Positions 1 to 6,597 of a stretch of 8,349 bases of DNA are shown here, in pieces. The notes under the pieces are model-generated. The model was not told the origin of the DNA. It did no database searches and saw nothing but the letters and a program-made list of their open reading frames with translations. The translations under genes and the position numbers were made by a program. Each line of letters starts with the position of its first letter. Positions within the stretch are counted from its first letter, which is position 1. Source of the stretch: CAXMRP01 sp964196155 (GTDB taxonomy: Bacteria > Pseudomonadota > Alphaproteobacteria > Rhizobiales > Afifellaceae); contig CAXMRP010000164.1 in NCBI GenBank assembly GCA_964196155.1, positions 1 to 8,349 of the forward strand, written 5' to 3'.

Positions 1-2330
1 CCGTAGCTTGCGAATTTTGCCACCAGATCAAATACAGCCGCCGCATCGGCTTTCGCCACACCGCCCGCCACCGCACCGTCGACAAAACGGGCGCGTTGGG
101 CATTCATTTCCGACCGGATTTTCTTGCCCATTGCCCGGCGCAGCAAATCCGCCTCGCCCAGTGAATAGCTGGAAAGAAGCTGGGCAATCTGCATCACCTG
201 TTCCTGATAGATGATGACGCCGTAGGTTTCTTTCAAAACAGGCTCCAGCACCGGCAACAGATAATCAGGCGCCTCCTCACCATGTTTGCGCCGGTTATAG
301 GTCGGGATATTGTCCATTGGCCCCGGACGGTAGAGCGCAACCAGCGCAATGATGTCCTCAAACCGGTCTGGCTTCATGCCTACCAGTGCCCGCCGCATCC
401 CCTGACTTTCAACCTGAAAGACGCCGACGGTGCCGCCGCCGGCCAACATCTCAAAGGTCGGTGCGTCATCAAGCGGCAGGTTCGACAAATCGATGGCGAC
501 GCCACGCCGGGCGATAAGAGCAACCGCCTTGTCAAGAACCGTGAGTGTTTTCAGGCCGAGAAAGTCAAATTTGACCAGCCCCGCCTGTTCGACCCATTTC
601 ATATTATATTGCGTGACCGGCAGTTCCGATCGCGGATCGCGGTAGAGCGGCACAAGCTCCTGCAACGGCCGGTCGGCAATGACGATGCCCGCCGCATGGG
701 TTGAGGCGTGCCGGTAAAGTCCCTCCAGTTTCAGGGCAATATCCAAAAGTCGGCCGACGACCGGTTCGGCTTCACGGGCCTCGGCAAAACGCGGTTCGCT
801 TTCGACCGCTTCCGCCAGCGAGACCGGATTGGCCGGATCAGCCGGCACCATCTTGCACAGCCGGTCGACTTGCCCGTATGGCATTTCCAGAACACGACCG
901 ACATCGCGCAGCACCGCGCGCGCCTGCAGGGTACCGAATGTGATGATCTGGGCAACACGGCTCTCGCCATAACGCCGCTGCACATGGCTAATCACCTCGT
1001 CGCGCCGCTCCTGACAAAAATCGATGTCGAAATCCGGCATCGATACCCGTTCCGGATTGAGGAACCGCTCAAACAACAGGCCGAACCGCAACGGATCAAG
1101 ATCGGTAACAGTCAACGCCCATGCCACAACTGAACCCGCACCCGAACCACGGCCCGGGCCAACCGGAATATTCTCGTTCTTGGCCCAGGTGATGAACTCG
1201 GCAACGATCAGGAAATAGCCCGGATACTTCATGTCGACGATCACATCGAGCTCGAAGGCAAGCCGCTCGTAATAATCTTTTTCGCTGACACCTGGCGCGC
1301 AGCCATAGGCAGCAAGCCGCGCCTCAAGGCCGGCTTCGGCCTGATCACGCAGTTCGCGGGCTTCCGCCTCCAACTGGTCTTTATCCCGGTCAGAGGGCTC
1401 GATTTTTTGCGCGCCAGCCTCGTCCAGCCCGGCGTCGTCGGCGTGTGTGCTGGCGACAAATCGCGGCAGAATCGGGTCAACAACCTGTGGTTTGAATTGA
1501 CACCGCAGTGCAATTTCAACAGTATTTTCAATCGCTTCCGGGAGATCGGCAAACCGTTCGATCATCGCTTCGGTACTGGCGAAATGAAACTCCGGAGTCA
1601 ATTGCCGCCGGTCATCGTCAGCGACCACCCGCCCTTCCGCCACCGCCAGCAACGCGTCATGGGCCTCATAGTCATCCGACGTTGGAAAAAATGGCTCATT
1701 CGTCGCAACCAGCGGCAAACCAGCTTCATAAGCCAATGCGAGGAGATCCGGTTCGGCCCGGATTTCTGGGTCCAGACCGTGCCGCGCTACATTGACATAA
1801 AGCCGGTCACCAAACCCCGCCTGCAGCGCCTTCAGGCGGCTTTGCGCCAGGTCCCGATCATCACCGGAAATGGCACGGTAAAGCGGTCCATCATGGCCAC
1901 CGGTGAGAATAATCTGGCCGGCTGTTTCGGCACACATACGGTCGAGACCAAGTGGTTCAGCCGGCCCGTCCTCACAGAGATAATAATCGGAAACAAGGCG
2001 GACCAGCGAGCCAAACCCGTCCCGCGTCGCGGCAATAATCGTAACCCAACCCAAACTGCGATCGGCGGCCTTGCGGTCAAGCACGCCGCTGTCCGGGCTC
2101 TTGTTCTCAAATCGCACCGGCAACTTGCAGCCGATGATCGGCTGGATACCGGCGCCTGACGCTTTTTCGGAAAATTCCAGCGCACCAAACAAATTAGCAG
2201 TATCGGCGACGCCGACAGCCGGCATCCGGTCCGCTTCCGCCAATGCCACGATACGGCCGATCGGCAACGCCCCTTCAAGAAGCGAATAGGCCGAGTGGCA
2301 GTTCAGATGAATAAACGCCGCGCCGCCCAT
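1..2330 (-). CDS. dnaE: DNA polymerase III alpha subunit DnaE (5' two-thirds; 3' end outside window)
   Basis: This is the catalytic subunit of the replicative DNA polymerase III holoenzyme. The visible part is 776 codons plus two bases; E. coli DnaE is 1160 residues, so about a third is missing past base 1. I checked the frame near base 2330, near base 1259 and at base 5, and it agrees at all three. The N-terminal PHP domain begins with FIHLNCHSAYSLLEG. The palm carries MPDFDIDF, with D435 and D437 matching the E. coli catalytic pair D401/D403, and VKFDFLGL with D589 as the third carboxylate. The window stops inside KFASY, just before the family's usual GFNKSHAAAYA. The ATG at 2330 is the only good start, because the frame upstream hits a stop at 2379-2381 with no ATG, GTG or TTG between; an AGGAA lies ten bases upstream of it. 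DnaE1 rather than the mutagenic DnaE2 is likely from the neighbourhood, since no imuA or imuB is present. The SOS-type promoter about 360 bases upstream might also feed this gene. Confidence 0.97.
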   Translation of the reverse strand, partial: MGGAAFIHLNCHSAYSLLEGALPIGRIVALAEADRMPAVGVADTANLFGALEFSEKASGAGIQPIIGCKLPVRFENKSPDSGVLDRKAADRSLGWVTIIAATRDGFGSLVRLVSDYYLCEDGPAEPLGLDRMCAETAGQIILTGGHDGPLYRAISGDDRDLAQSRLKALQAGFGDRLYVNVARHGLDPEIRAEPDLLALAYEAGLPLVATNEPFFPTSDDYEAHDALLAVAEGRVVADDDRRQLTPEFHFASTEAMIERFADLPEAIENTVEIALRCQFKPQVVDPILPRFVASTHADDAGLDEAGAQKIEPSDRDKDQLEAEARELRDQAEAGLEARLAAYGCAPGVSEKDYYERLAFELDVIVDMKYPGYFLIVAEFITWAKNENIPVGPGRGSGAGSVVAWALTVTDLDPLRFGLLFERFLNPERVSMPDFDIDFCQERRDEVISHVQRRYGESRVAQIITFGTLQARAVLRDVGRVLEMPYGQVDRLCKMVPADPANPVSLAEAVESEPRFAEAREAEPVVGRLLDIALKLEGLYRHASTHAAGIVIADRPLQELVPLYRDPRSELPVTQYNMKWVEQAGLVKFDFLGLKTLTVLDKAVALIARRGVAIDLSNLPLDDAPTFEMLAGGGTVGVFQVESQGMRRALVGMKPDRFEDIIALVALYRPGPMDNIPTYNRRKHGEEAPDYLLPVLEPVLKETYGVIIYQEQVMQIAQLLSSYSLGEADLLRRAMGKKIRSEMNAQRARFVDGAVAGGVAKADAAAVFDLVAKFASY

Positions 2331-2474
2331 GGTTCGCCAGTTCCTGTCCCGATGAGGCCGCCGCAGTCCGACCGCTAACTAAATGATCACGCCCGACTCT
2401 GCCGGCACGCACCAATCAGTGTTGCCGATTATCCAGCCTGGCGTCCATGGCACCACCGGACTTGTCCCCGTCAT

Positions 2475-2494
2475 CCCGCCTATCAACAGGCGGG
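2475..2494. repeat. GC-rich hairpin upstream of dnaE
   Basis: A perfect 7-base inverted repeat (CCCGCCT / AGGCGGG) surrounds a 6-base loop. Neither strand has a run of T after the stem, so it is not a standard intrinsic terminator. It lies between the small SOS-type frame and dnaE and could be a transcript-stabilising or pausing hairpin, or the core of a worn dispersed repeat. The plus-strand bases 2430-2475 beside it (ATCCAGCCTGGCGTCCATGG, later CCGGACTTGTCCCC) resemble the interspersed palindromic elements common in alphaproteobacterial intergenic DNA. That resemblance is from memory. Confidence 0.5.
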
Positions 2495-2566
2495 CAAAGG
2501 CAAAAATCCAAACCGGACCATCAATCACCTATCGCCAGTCAGCAACCCTGACCCGTGATCTCAAAA

Positions 2567-2659
2567 TCAGCCGACAATTCCGCCCGTCAATGCGGTCATG
2601 CTCACCACGAGAATTGCGATCGAAACCAGTCCCAAGCTTTCCCGTATCAACCAAATCAT
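2567..2659 (-). CDS. Candidate SidA-like SOS-induced small inner-membrane peptide (30 aa)
   Basis: This 30-codon frame begins with ATG at 2659 and ends with TGA at 2567. It starts MIWLIRES and continues from Leu9 to Gly30 with no charged residue (core GLVSIAILVVSMTAL), so it reads as a short N-terminal tail plus one membrane helix. R6 and E7 are the only charges. The start is about 25 bases downstream of the expected start point of a sigma-70 promoter whose -10 box sits in a perfect LexA box, so SOS induction is the expected control. The ribosome site is weak (GGGCG about eight bases upstream), and a two-codon frame ATG-ATA-TGA overlaps the start. In Caulobacter, SidA is a 29-residue inner-membrane protein induced by SOS that blocks division through FtsW/FtsN. 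Size, topology and control match; from memory sidA also sits beside dnaE there. I infer homology from this context, not from a sequence alignment. The alternative is a chance frame in a leader RNA. Confidence 0.62.
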   Translation of the reverse strand: MIWLIRESLGLVSIAILVVSMTALTGGIVG

Positions 2660-2687
2660 ATCATTGCGCCCGTTTTGTATCTGTTTT

Positions 2688-2702
2688 GTTCTTATATTGT
2701 TC
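2688..2702. promoter_or_regulatory. LexA (SOS) box, alphaproteobacterial type
   Basis: On the plus strand the sequence reads GTTC-TTATATT-GTTC, a perfect match to the direct-repeat GTTC-N7-GTTC operator used by alphaproteobacterial LexA (GAAC-N7-GAAC on the minus strand). It covers the -10 box of the minus-strand promoter at 2691-2719, the placement expected for repression. A third, imperfect half-site (GTAT at 2677-2680) continues the same 11-base period downstream. Eight fixed positions alone could arise by chance in a genome, but the overlap with a near-consensus promoter makes it convincing. Confidence 0.8.
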
Positions 2703-2719
2703 CTTTCGTTGAGAGTCAA
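2691..2719 (-). promoter_or_regulatory. Sigma-70 promoter overlapped by the LexA box
   Basis: The minus strand has TTGACT (2719-2714) as the -35 box, a 17-base spacer, and TATAAG (2696-2691) as the -10 box. Each box differs from consensus at one position and the spacing is ideal. Transcription should begin near 2684, about 25 bases before the ATG of the 30-codon frame. The next large gene on this strand is dnaE, about 350 bases from the start point, and no clear terminator lies between. Confidence 0.75.
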
Positions 2720-2906
2720 GAGTTGGCGCTTATTGCAACAGCGCGCCGCAAGGAATTTGATTTGGCCGGCACATGTTTCCGGGTCATGTTTTTCGCAGAC
2801 TGTAACTGATCCTGATCGAACGCGGCTTACGCCATGATGTCAGTCAGTCGGAATATTCCCGCCCTGTCCGGACGGGATTTCAGCCCGTGATGCCCGGTGA
2901 GCCGGA

Positions 2907-3614
2907 TCAACTCAGGGTCAGCGGCACGATTTTTCGGTCTTTCAATGTCACCGCCCGGTCCATCAACTTGGCAAGCTGCAAATTGTGGGTCGCGATCAAC
3001 GCCGCCTGATCAGACTCTCGCGCCAGCGTCGTCAGTGCCTGAAACACCCGGTCCGCCGTTTCTGGATCAAGGTTACCGGTTGGCTCGTCTGCCAAAAGTA
3101 ATTTCGGCGCATTGGCCACGGCGCGGGCAAAGGCAACCCGTTGCTGCTCGCCGCCAGACAGTTCCGCCGGCCGGTGATCGGCCCGGTGATCGATCTGCAG
3201 ATAGGTCAGGAGTTCATTGGCGCGCCGCGCCGCCTCGCTCTTGGCAAGTCCGGCAATCATCATCGGCAGGATGATGTTCTCCAGTGCTGTAAACTCCGGC
3301 AGAAGATGGTGAAACTGATAGACAAATCCGACCTGCTGGCGGCGCAGCGCGGTCCGCTGCAGGTCAGACATGCCCCGCGTTGCCTGCCCGCCGATAATGA
3401 CCTCGCCACCGTTGGGGCGCTCCAACAGGCCGGCCAGGTGGAGCAGCGTTGACTTGCCGGTACCGGACGCTGCCACCAGCGCCACGATTTCGCCCGGTGC
3501 AACGGAAAGCTCGGCGCCGTCCAGGATCAGCAAAGGCCCCGTCCCGGTCTCGTATTGCCGCACGACATCAACCAGTTGCAGCGCCACGTCTGGTCTGTCC
3601 GGCGGCCGGTTCAT
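2907..3614 (-). CDS. lolD: Lipoprotein-releasing system ATPase LolD
   Basis: This 235-residue ABC ATPase powers extraction of outer-membrane lipoproteins from the inner membrane and their handover to LolA. In order it shows Walker A AASGTGKS (48-55, K54), the Q-loop glutamine Q100 in VGFVYQFHHLLPEFTALEN, the signature LSGGEQQ (152-158), Walker B LLLADEP with catalytic E177, the D-loop NLD (181-183) and the switch histidine H210. The segment QFHHLLPEFTALENI is characteristic of LolD within the LolD/MacB/FtsE group. The first Walker A glycine is alanine; I recall APSGAGKS in rhizobial LolD, so this is probably tolerated. The start at 3614 gives a 4-base ATGA overlap with the permease stop, implying translational coupling; an upstream in-frame ATG at 3659 would lie deep in the permease gene. 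No U-tract terminator follows the stop. Confidence 0.95.
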   Translation of the reverse strand: MNRPPDRPDVALQLVDVVRQYETGTGPLLILDGAELSVAPGEIVALVAASGTGKSTLLHLAGLLERPNGGEVIIGGQATRGMSDLQRTALRRQQVGFVYQFHHLLPEFTALENIILPMMIAGLAKSEAARRANELLTYLQIDHRADHRPAELSGGEQQRVAFARAVANAPKLLLADEPTGNLDPETADRVFQALTTLARESDQAALIATHNLQLAKLMDRAVTLKDRKIVPLTLS

Positions 3615-4903
3615 TCGTATCGCAACGCTTCGACGGGATCGAGCCGCGCCGCCCGCCACGCCGGATAGAGCGTTGCCAGAAAAGACAGTACCAACGCCAT
3701 CATTACCACCGTCGCCGTTTCGCTGACGTCGAGTTTCGCCGGCAAATGGGAAAGGAAATAAAGTTCCGGCGAGAAGACTTCTGTGCCAGACATCCAGGAA
3801 ATCGCGCCACGGATCCCATCGACATTGTTGGCGACAACGACGCCAAGGATCAGACCGGCGATCGTCCCCACGGTTCCGATGGCCGCCCCGGTAATGAAGA
3901 AAATCCGCAATATCGCATTCCGCGTTGCGCCCATGGTCCGCAATATTGCAATGTCGCGCCCCTTGTCCTTCACCAGCATCGTCATGCCGGAAATGATGTT
4001 GAGCGCCGCCACCAGCACGATCAGTGTCAAAATGAAGAACATCACGTTGCGTTCCACCTCAAGCGCCGAGAAAAAGGTGACATTGCGCTGGCGCCAGTCG
4101 ACTGAAAAAACCGGCCGCGCCGCCGCCGCCTCGACCACCGGCCGCATGGCGGCCACGTCGTCGGGATCCTCCAGATAAACTTCAATGGCGCCAACCCGGT
4201 CGGGCTGGTTGAAATAGGCTTGCGCTTCCGGCAACGGCATGAAAACAAAGGTGGAATCATATTCCGACATGCCGATTTCGAATATCGCCACCACCGGATA
4301 GGATTTGACCCGCGGCGCGACGCCGAGCGGTGTCACCGTACCGCGCGGACTGACCAGCGTAATCAGATCCCCGGTCAAAAGGCCGAGATTTTGCGCCAGA
4401 CGGCTGCCGATCGCCACACCGTCAGAATTATCGAAATCGTCGACGCTGCCACCTTCCTTCAGCGTGTTGGCAACACCGCGCACCTTGCCGATATCGACAC
4501 CGCGAATACCGCGCACCAAAACCCCTGTGCCGGCCTCGGTGTTGCCCGAGGCGAGCGCCTGGCCCTCGATCAGCGGGATGGCGGAGATAACGCCGTCCAC
4601 CAACTCGACCTTGCCGGCAATGGCCGCATAGTCGGTAAAGGGCTTGTCCACCGGTTGCAGGATCAGGTGCCCGTTGATCCCGAGAATCTTGTCGAGGAGC
4701 TCCTCGCGAAACCCGTTCATCACCGCCATCACGATGACAAGCGTCGCCACACCCAACAAGATGCCGAGAAAGGAAAACCCGGCAATGACGGAAATAAACG
4801 CTTCCTTGCGGCGGGCGCGCAGATAGCGCAGCGCCAGCATCCATTCAAAGGGAGCAAAGGGCCGCGCTCCGTTCACGGTCTCGCTTGCCAGATTGCCGGT
4901 CAT
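3611..4903 (-). CDS. Lipoprotein-releasing system permease, LolC/LolE family
   Basis: This is the membrane partner of LolD, 430 residues from the chosen start. The layout is typical of the MacB/LolC type: a cytoplasmic N-terminus (FAPFEWMLALRYLRARRKE), TM1 at about 37-63, a large periplasmic domain at about 65-285, then TM2 (287-308), TM3 (332-358) and TM4 (396-416), ending in the family signature YPAWRAARLDPVEALRYE. The proline-rich loop at about 185-200 (SPRGTVTPLGVAPRV) sits where E. coli LolC has the hook that recruits LolA. Only one permease gene is present beside lolD, so a homodimer (LolF-like) is likely rather than LolC plus LolE. The ATG at 4903 follows the proS stop with one base between (TGACATG). 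An in-frame ATG at 4933 would overlap proS by 29 bases and is less likely. The 3' end overlaps lolD by four bases. Confidence 0.94.
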   Translation of the reverse strand: MTGNLASETVNGARPFAPFEWMLALRYLRARRKEAFISVIAGFSFLGILLGVATLVIVMAVMNGFREELLDKILGINGHLILQPVDKPFTDYAAIAGKVELVDGVISAIPLIEGQALASGNTEAGTGVLVRGIRGVDIGKVRGVANTLKEGGSVDDFDNSDGVAIGSRLAQNLGLLTGDLITLVSPRGTVTPLGVAPRVKSYPVVAIFEIGMSEYDSTFVFMPLPEAQAYFNQPDRVGAIEVYLEDPDDVAAMRPVVEAAAARPVFSVDWRQRNVTFFSALEVERNVMFFILTLIVLVAALNIISGMTMLVKDKGRDIAILRTMGATRNAILRIFFITGAAIGTVGTIAGLILGVVVANNVDGIRGAISWMSGTEVFSPELYFLSHLPAKLDVSETATVVMMALVLSFLATLYPAWRAARLDPVEALRYE

Positions 4904-4904
4904 G

Positions 4905-6239
4905 TCATGCCGCACCGGCCGGACCGGCAGCAAGCCGGTTCATCACTCCGTCAAGGGACAGGGTCTCGCGTTCCCCGGTTGCCCGCCGTTTTATCTCGAT
5001 TTCGCCATTGGCCGCACCGCGCGGTCCGACAACCAGTTGCCACGGCAACCCGACCAGGTCGGCGGAGGCAAATTTCGCCCCGGCGCGATTGTCCAGATCG
5101 TCGTAAAGGCAATCCATGCCCGCCGCGCACAGGCGCGCTTCCACATCGGCGCACATCTTGTCTGTCGTCTCATCCCCCGGCTTCAGATTCAACAGCGCCA
5201 CATCAAATGGCGCCACCGCATCCGGCCAGATGATCCCGTCATCATCGTGGGACGCCTCGATAATGGCGGCGACCAGCCGCGACACACCGACACCGTACGA
5301 TCCCATATGGACTGCATGCTCGATCCCGTCCGGACCGGTGACCCGGGCATTCATCGCCTCGGAATATTTCGTGCCAAAATGGAAAATATGGCCAACTTCG
5401 ATGCCGCGCGCCGCGACCTGATCCTCAGTGGCAATCGCGCCGAACGCCGCTTCATCATGCATCTCGTCGGTTGCCGCATAGGGCGCCGTCCACTGCGCCA
5501 CGATCGGCGACAGATCGGCGGAGAAATCCGTATCCTCGCCCGGCACCGGCAAATTGAGCAAAGACCGGTCGCAATACACCGCGCTCTCGCCGGTATCGGC
5601 CAGAATGATGAATTCATGGCTGAGATCGCCGCCGATCGGTCCGGTATCGGCACGCATCGGGACCGCCTTGAGCCCGAGCCGCTGAAAAGTACGCAGGTAA
5701 GCCACGAACATCCGGTTATAGGCCGCGCGCGCCGCGTCCGCATCGATATCGAAGGAATAGGCATCCTTCATGTAAAATTCCCGCCCGCGCATGATGCCGA
5801 AACGCGGCCGCACCTCGTCGCGAAATTTCCACTGGATATGATAAAGATTAAGCGGCAGATCGCGATACGACCGCACATAGGCGCGGAAAATATCGGTGAT
5901 CATCTCTTCATTTGTCGGACCGTAGAGCATGTCCCGGTCATGGCGATCCTTGATCCGCAACATTTCCGGGCCATAATCATCCATCCGCCCGGACTCCACC
6001 CAAAGATCGGCGGGCTGAATGGTCGGCATCAGACACTCGATTGCACCGGCCCGGTTTTGCTCCTCGCGGACGATCTGCTCTATTTTCTTCATCACCTGAA
6101 AGCCCAGCGGCAACCAGGAATAGATACCGGCCGCCTGCTGCCGGATCATGCCGGCCCGCAGCATCAGACGATGGGAAACGATCTCTGCTTCCTTGGGGTT
6201 TTCCTTGAGAATCGGCAACAGATATCGGGAAAGGCGCAT
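4905..6239 (-). CDS. proS: Prolyl-tRNA synthetase (short alphaproteobacterial form)
   Basis: This 444-residue class II enzyme charges tRNA-Pro with proline. It shows the proline-site TxE element in GPTNEE (107-112), motif 2 from FRDEVRPRFG through REFYMKDAYSF (139-163) with its ATP-binding arginines, and motif 3 GSYGVGVSR (313-321). The C-terminal anticodon-binding domain spans about 345-444. E. coli ProRS is about 572 residues because it carries a roughly 180-residue editing insertion between motifs 2 and 3. Here that stretch is short (about 165-310), so the editing domain is absent, as is usual in Alphaproteobacteria; clearance of Ala-tRNA-Pro probably depends on a free-standing YbaK/ProX-type protein elsewhere. 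It heads the proS-permease-lolD operon, with a one-base gap to the permease. No strong ribosome site or promoter is visible just upstream of the ATG at 6239. Confidence 0.97.
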   Translation of the reverse strand: MRLSRYLLPILKENPKEAEIVSHRLMLRAGMIRQQAAGIYSWLPLGFQVMKKIEQIVREEQNRAGAIECLMPTIQPADLWVESGRMDDYGPEMLRIKDRHDRDMLYGPTNEEMITDIFRAYVRSYRDLPLNLYHIQWKFRDEVRPRFGIMRGREFYMKDAYSFDIDADAARAAYNRMFVAYLRTFQRLGLKAVPMRADTGPIGGDLSHEFIILADTGESAVYCDRSLLNLPVPGEDTDFSADLSPIVAQWTAPYAATDEMHDEAAFGAIATEDQVAARGIEVGHIFHFGTKYSEAMNARVTGPDGIEHAVHMGSYGVGVSRLVAAIIEASHDDDGIIWPDAVAPFDVALLNLKPGDETTDKMCADVEARLCAAGMDCLYDDLDNRAGAKFASADLVGLPWQLVVGPRGAANGEIEIKRRATGERETLSLDGVMNRLAAGPAGAA

Positions 6240-6339
6240 GTCAGGAATCGCTCATCGGGATTGGCCGCACTCAAAGCCCATTGCCGCCAAAATGGCAAGG
6301 CCTTGCCGATCCCTGCAACCCCGGGTGGAGCCAGATCGA

Positions 6340-6371
6340 TTGATCGCCGCAATGGCATATTTTGCGATCAA
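6340..6371. repeat. Inverted repeat upstream of proS
   Basis: Eight-base arms TTGATCGC (6340-6347) and GCGATCAA (6364-6371) flank a 16-base spacer. With a two-base bulge the stem can be extended inwards by CAA/TTG. It lies about 100-130 bases upstream of proS and could be an operator or a hairpin in the proS leader. No known motif was recognised. Confidence 0.4.
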
Positions 6372-6388
6372 TTCTGCTCCTGGCAGGG

Positions 6389-6401
6389 TGACAAACTGTC
6401 A
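6389..6401. promoter_or_regulatory. Small dyad TGACA-AAC-TGTCA, possible operator
   Basis: A 13-base perfect dyad overlaps a possible plus-strand -35 box (GTGACA, 6388-6393), which is followed after 17 bases by TAGGAT (6411-6416). This could be a regulated promoter for the plus-strand RNA that ends at 6626. The -10 box matches consensus at only four of six positions, so the promoter call is weak. Confidence 0.25.
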
Positions 6402-6478
6402 TCGGTGAGATAGGATCCGCCACCATAAGGAAGCAGCTGCCAAAGTTGCTCGGGTTTGGGTCCAAGTCTTGGGAGGAC

Positions 6479-6523
6479 ATGTCCGGCAATTCGACGCTTT
6501 TGATGCAACATATTGTCATTTGA
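6479..6523 (+). CDS. Possible 14-codon peptide within the candidate small RNA
   Basis: The frame ATG (6479) to TGA (6521-6523) encodes MSGNSTLLMQHIVI. A strong purine stretch GGGAGG (6471-6476) lies upstream, but only two bases from the ATG, closer than usual. The ribosome site can be hidden by a CCAA/TTGG hairpin, and the start codon sits in a perfect palindrome GGACATGTCC (6475-6484). No downstream plus-strand gene exists in the window for which this could be a leader peptide. I do not recognise the peptide, and it may be fortuitous. Confidence 0.2.
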   Translation: MSGNSTLLMQHIVI

Positions 6524-6597
6524 GATGAGCGATCATCTTTTGCGACAATAATTCGTTCGCGACACTGGGTCAGCCGGTTTGGGCTTTATTCTAAAAT

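Noticed and set aside
1407..2159. 250-codon plus-strand open frame antisense to dnaE
   Set aside because: The minus strand encodes continuous DnaE here with PHP motifs in frame; the plus-strand product looks like nothing known.
2383..2712. 109-codon plus-strand frame in the lolD-dnaE gap, with two overlapping frames at 2555-2809 and 2598-2837
   Set aside because: No ribosome site or promoter, no domain, and mutually overlapping frames of poor composition. The promoter and operator in the gap point along the minus strand.
2840..2880. Possible terminator after lolD (palindromes GGAATATTCC and CCCGTCCGGACAGGG)
   Set aside because: The palindromes are real, but no T-run follows on the minus strand and the second has almost no loop, so a terminator call is not supported.
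3612..3659. Longer LolD start at 3659
   Set aside because: It would lie inside the permease coding end; the ATG at 3614 gives an ATGA overlap and the family length.
4901..4933. Longer permease start at 4933 (ten extra residues)
   Set aside because: It would overlap the end of proS by 29 bases and adds a sequence unlike family N-termini; the ATG at 4903 gives the tight junction typical of an operon.
4220..5233. 337-codon plus-strand open frame across the proS-permease junction
   Set aside because: Antisense shadow of two well-supported genes; it also spans their boundary, which a real gene would be unlikely to do.
4893..6413. 506-codon plus-strand open frame antisense to proS
   Set aside because: It is the mirror of a GC-rich gene that carries full class II synthetase motifs on the other strand. 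Its product has no recognisable domain and is biased to Arg, His and Pro.
6271..6519. 82-codon minus-strand frame between the DUF1467 gene and proS, rich in Cys and His
   Set aside because: There is no good ribosome site and no recognisable zinc-binding spacing, and the tetraloop hairpins in the same stretch favour the plus strand. Kept out but worth a conservation check.
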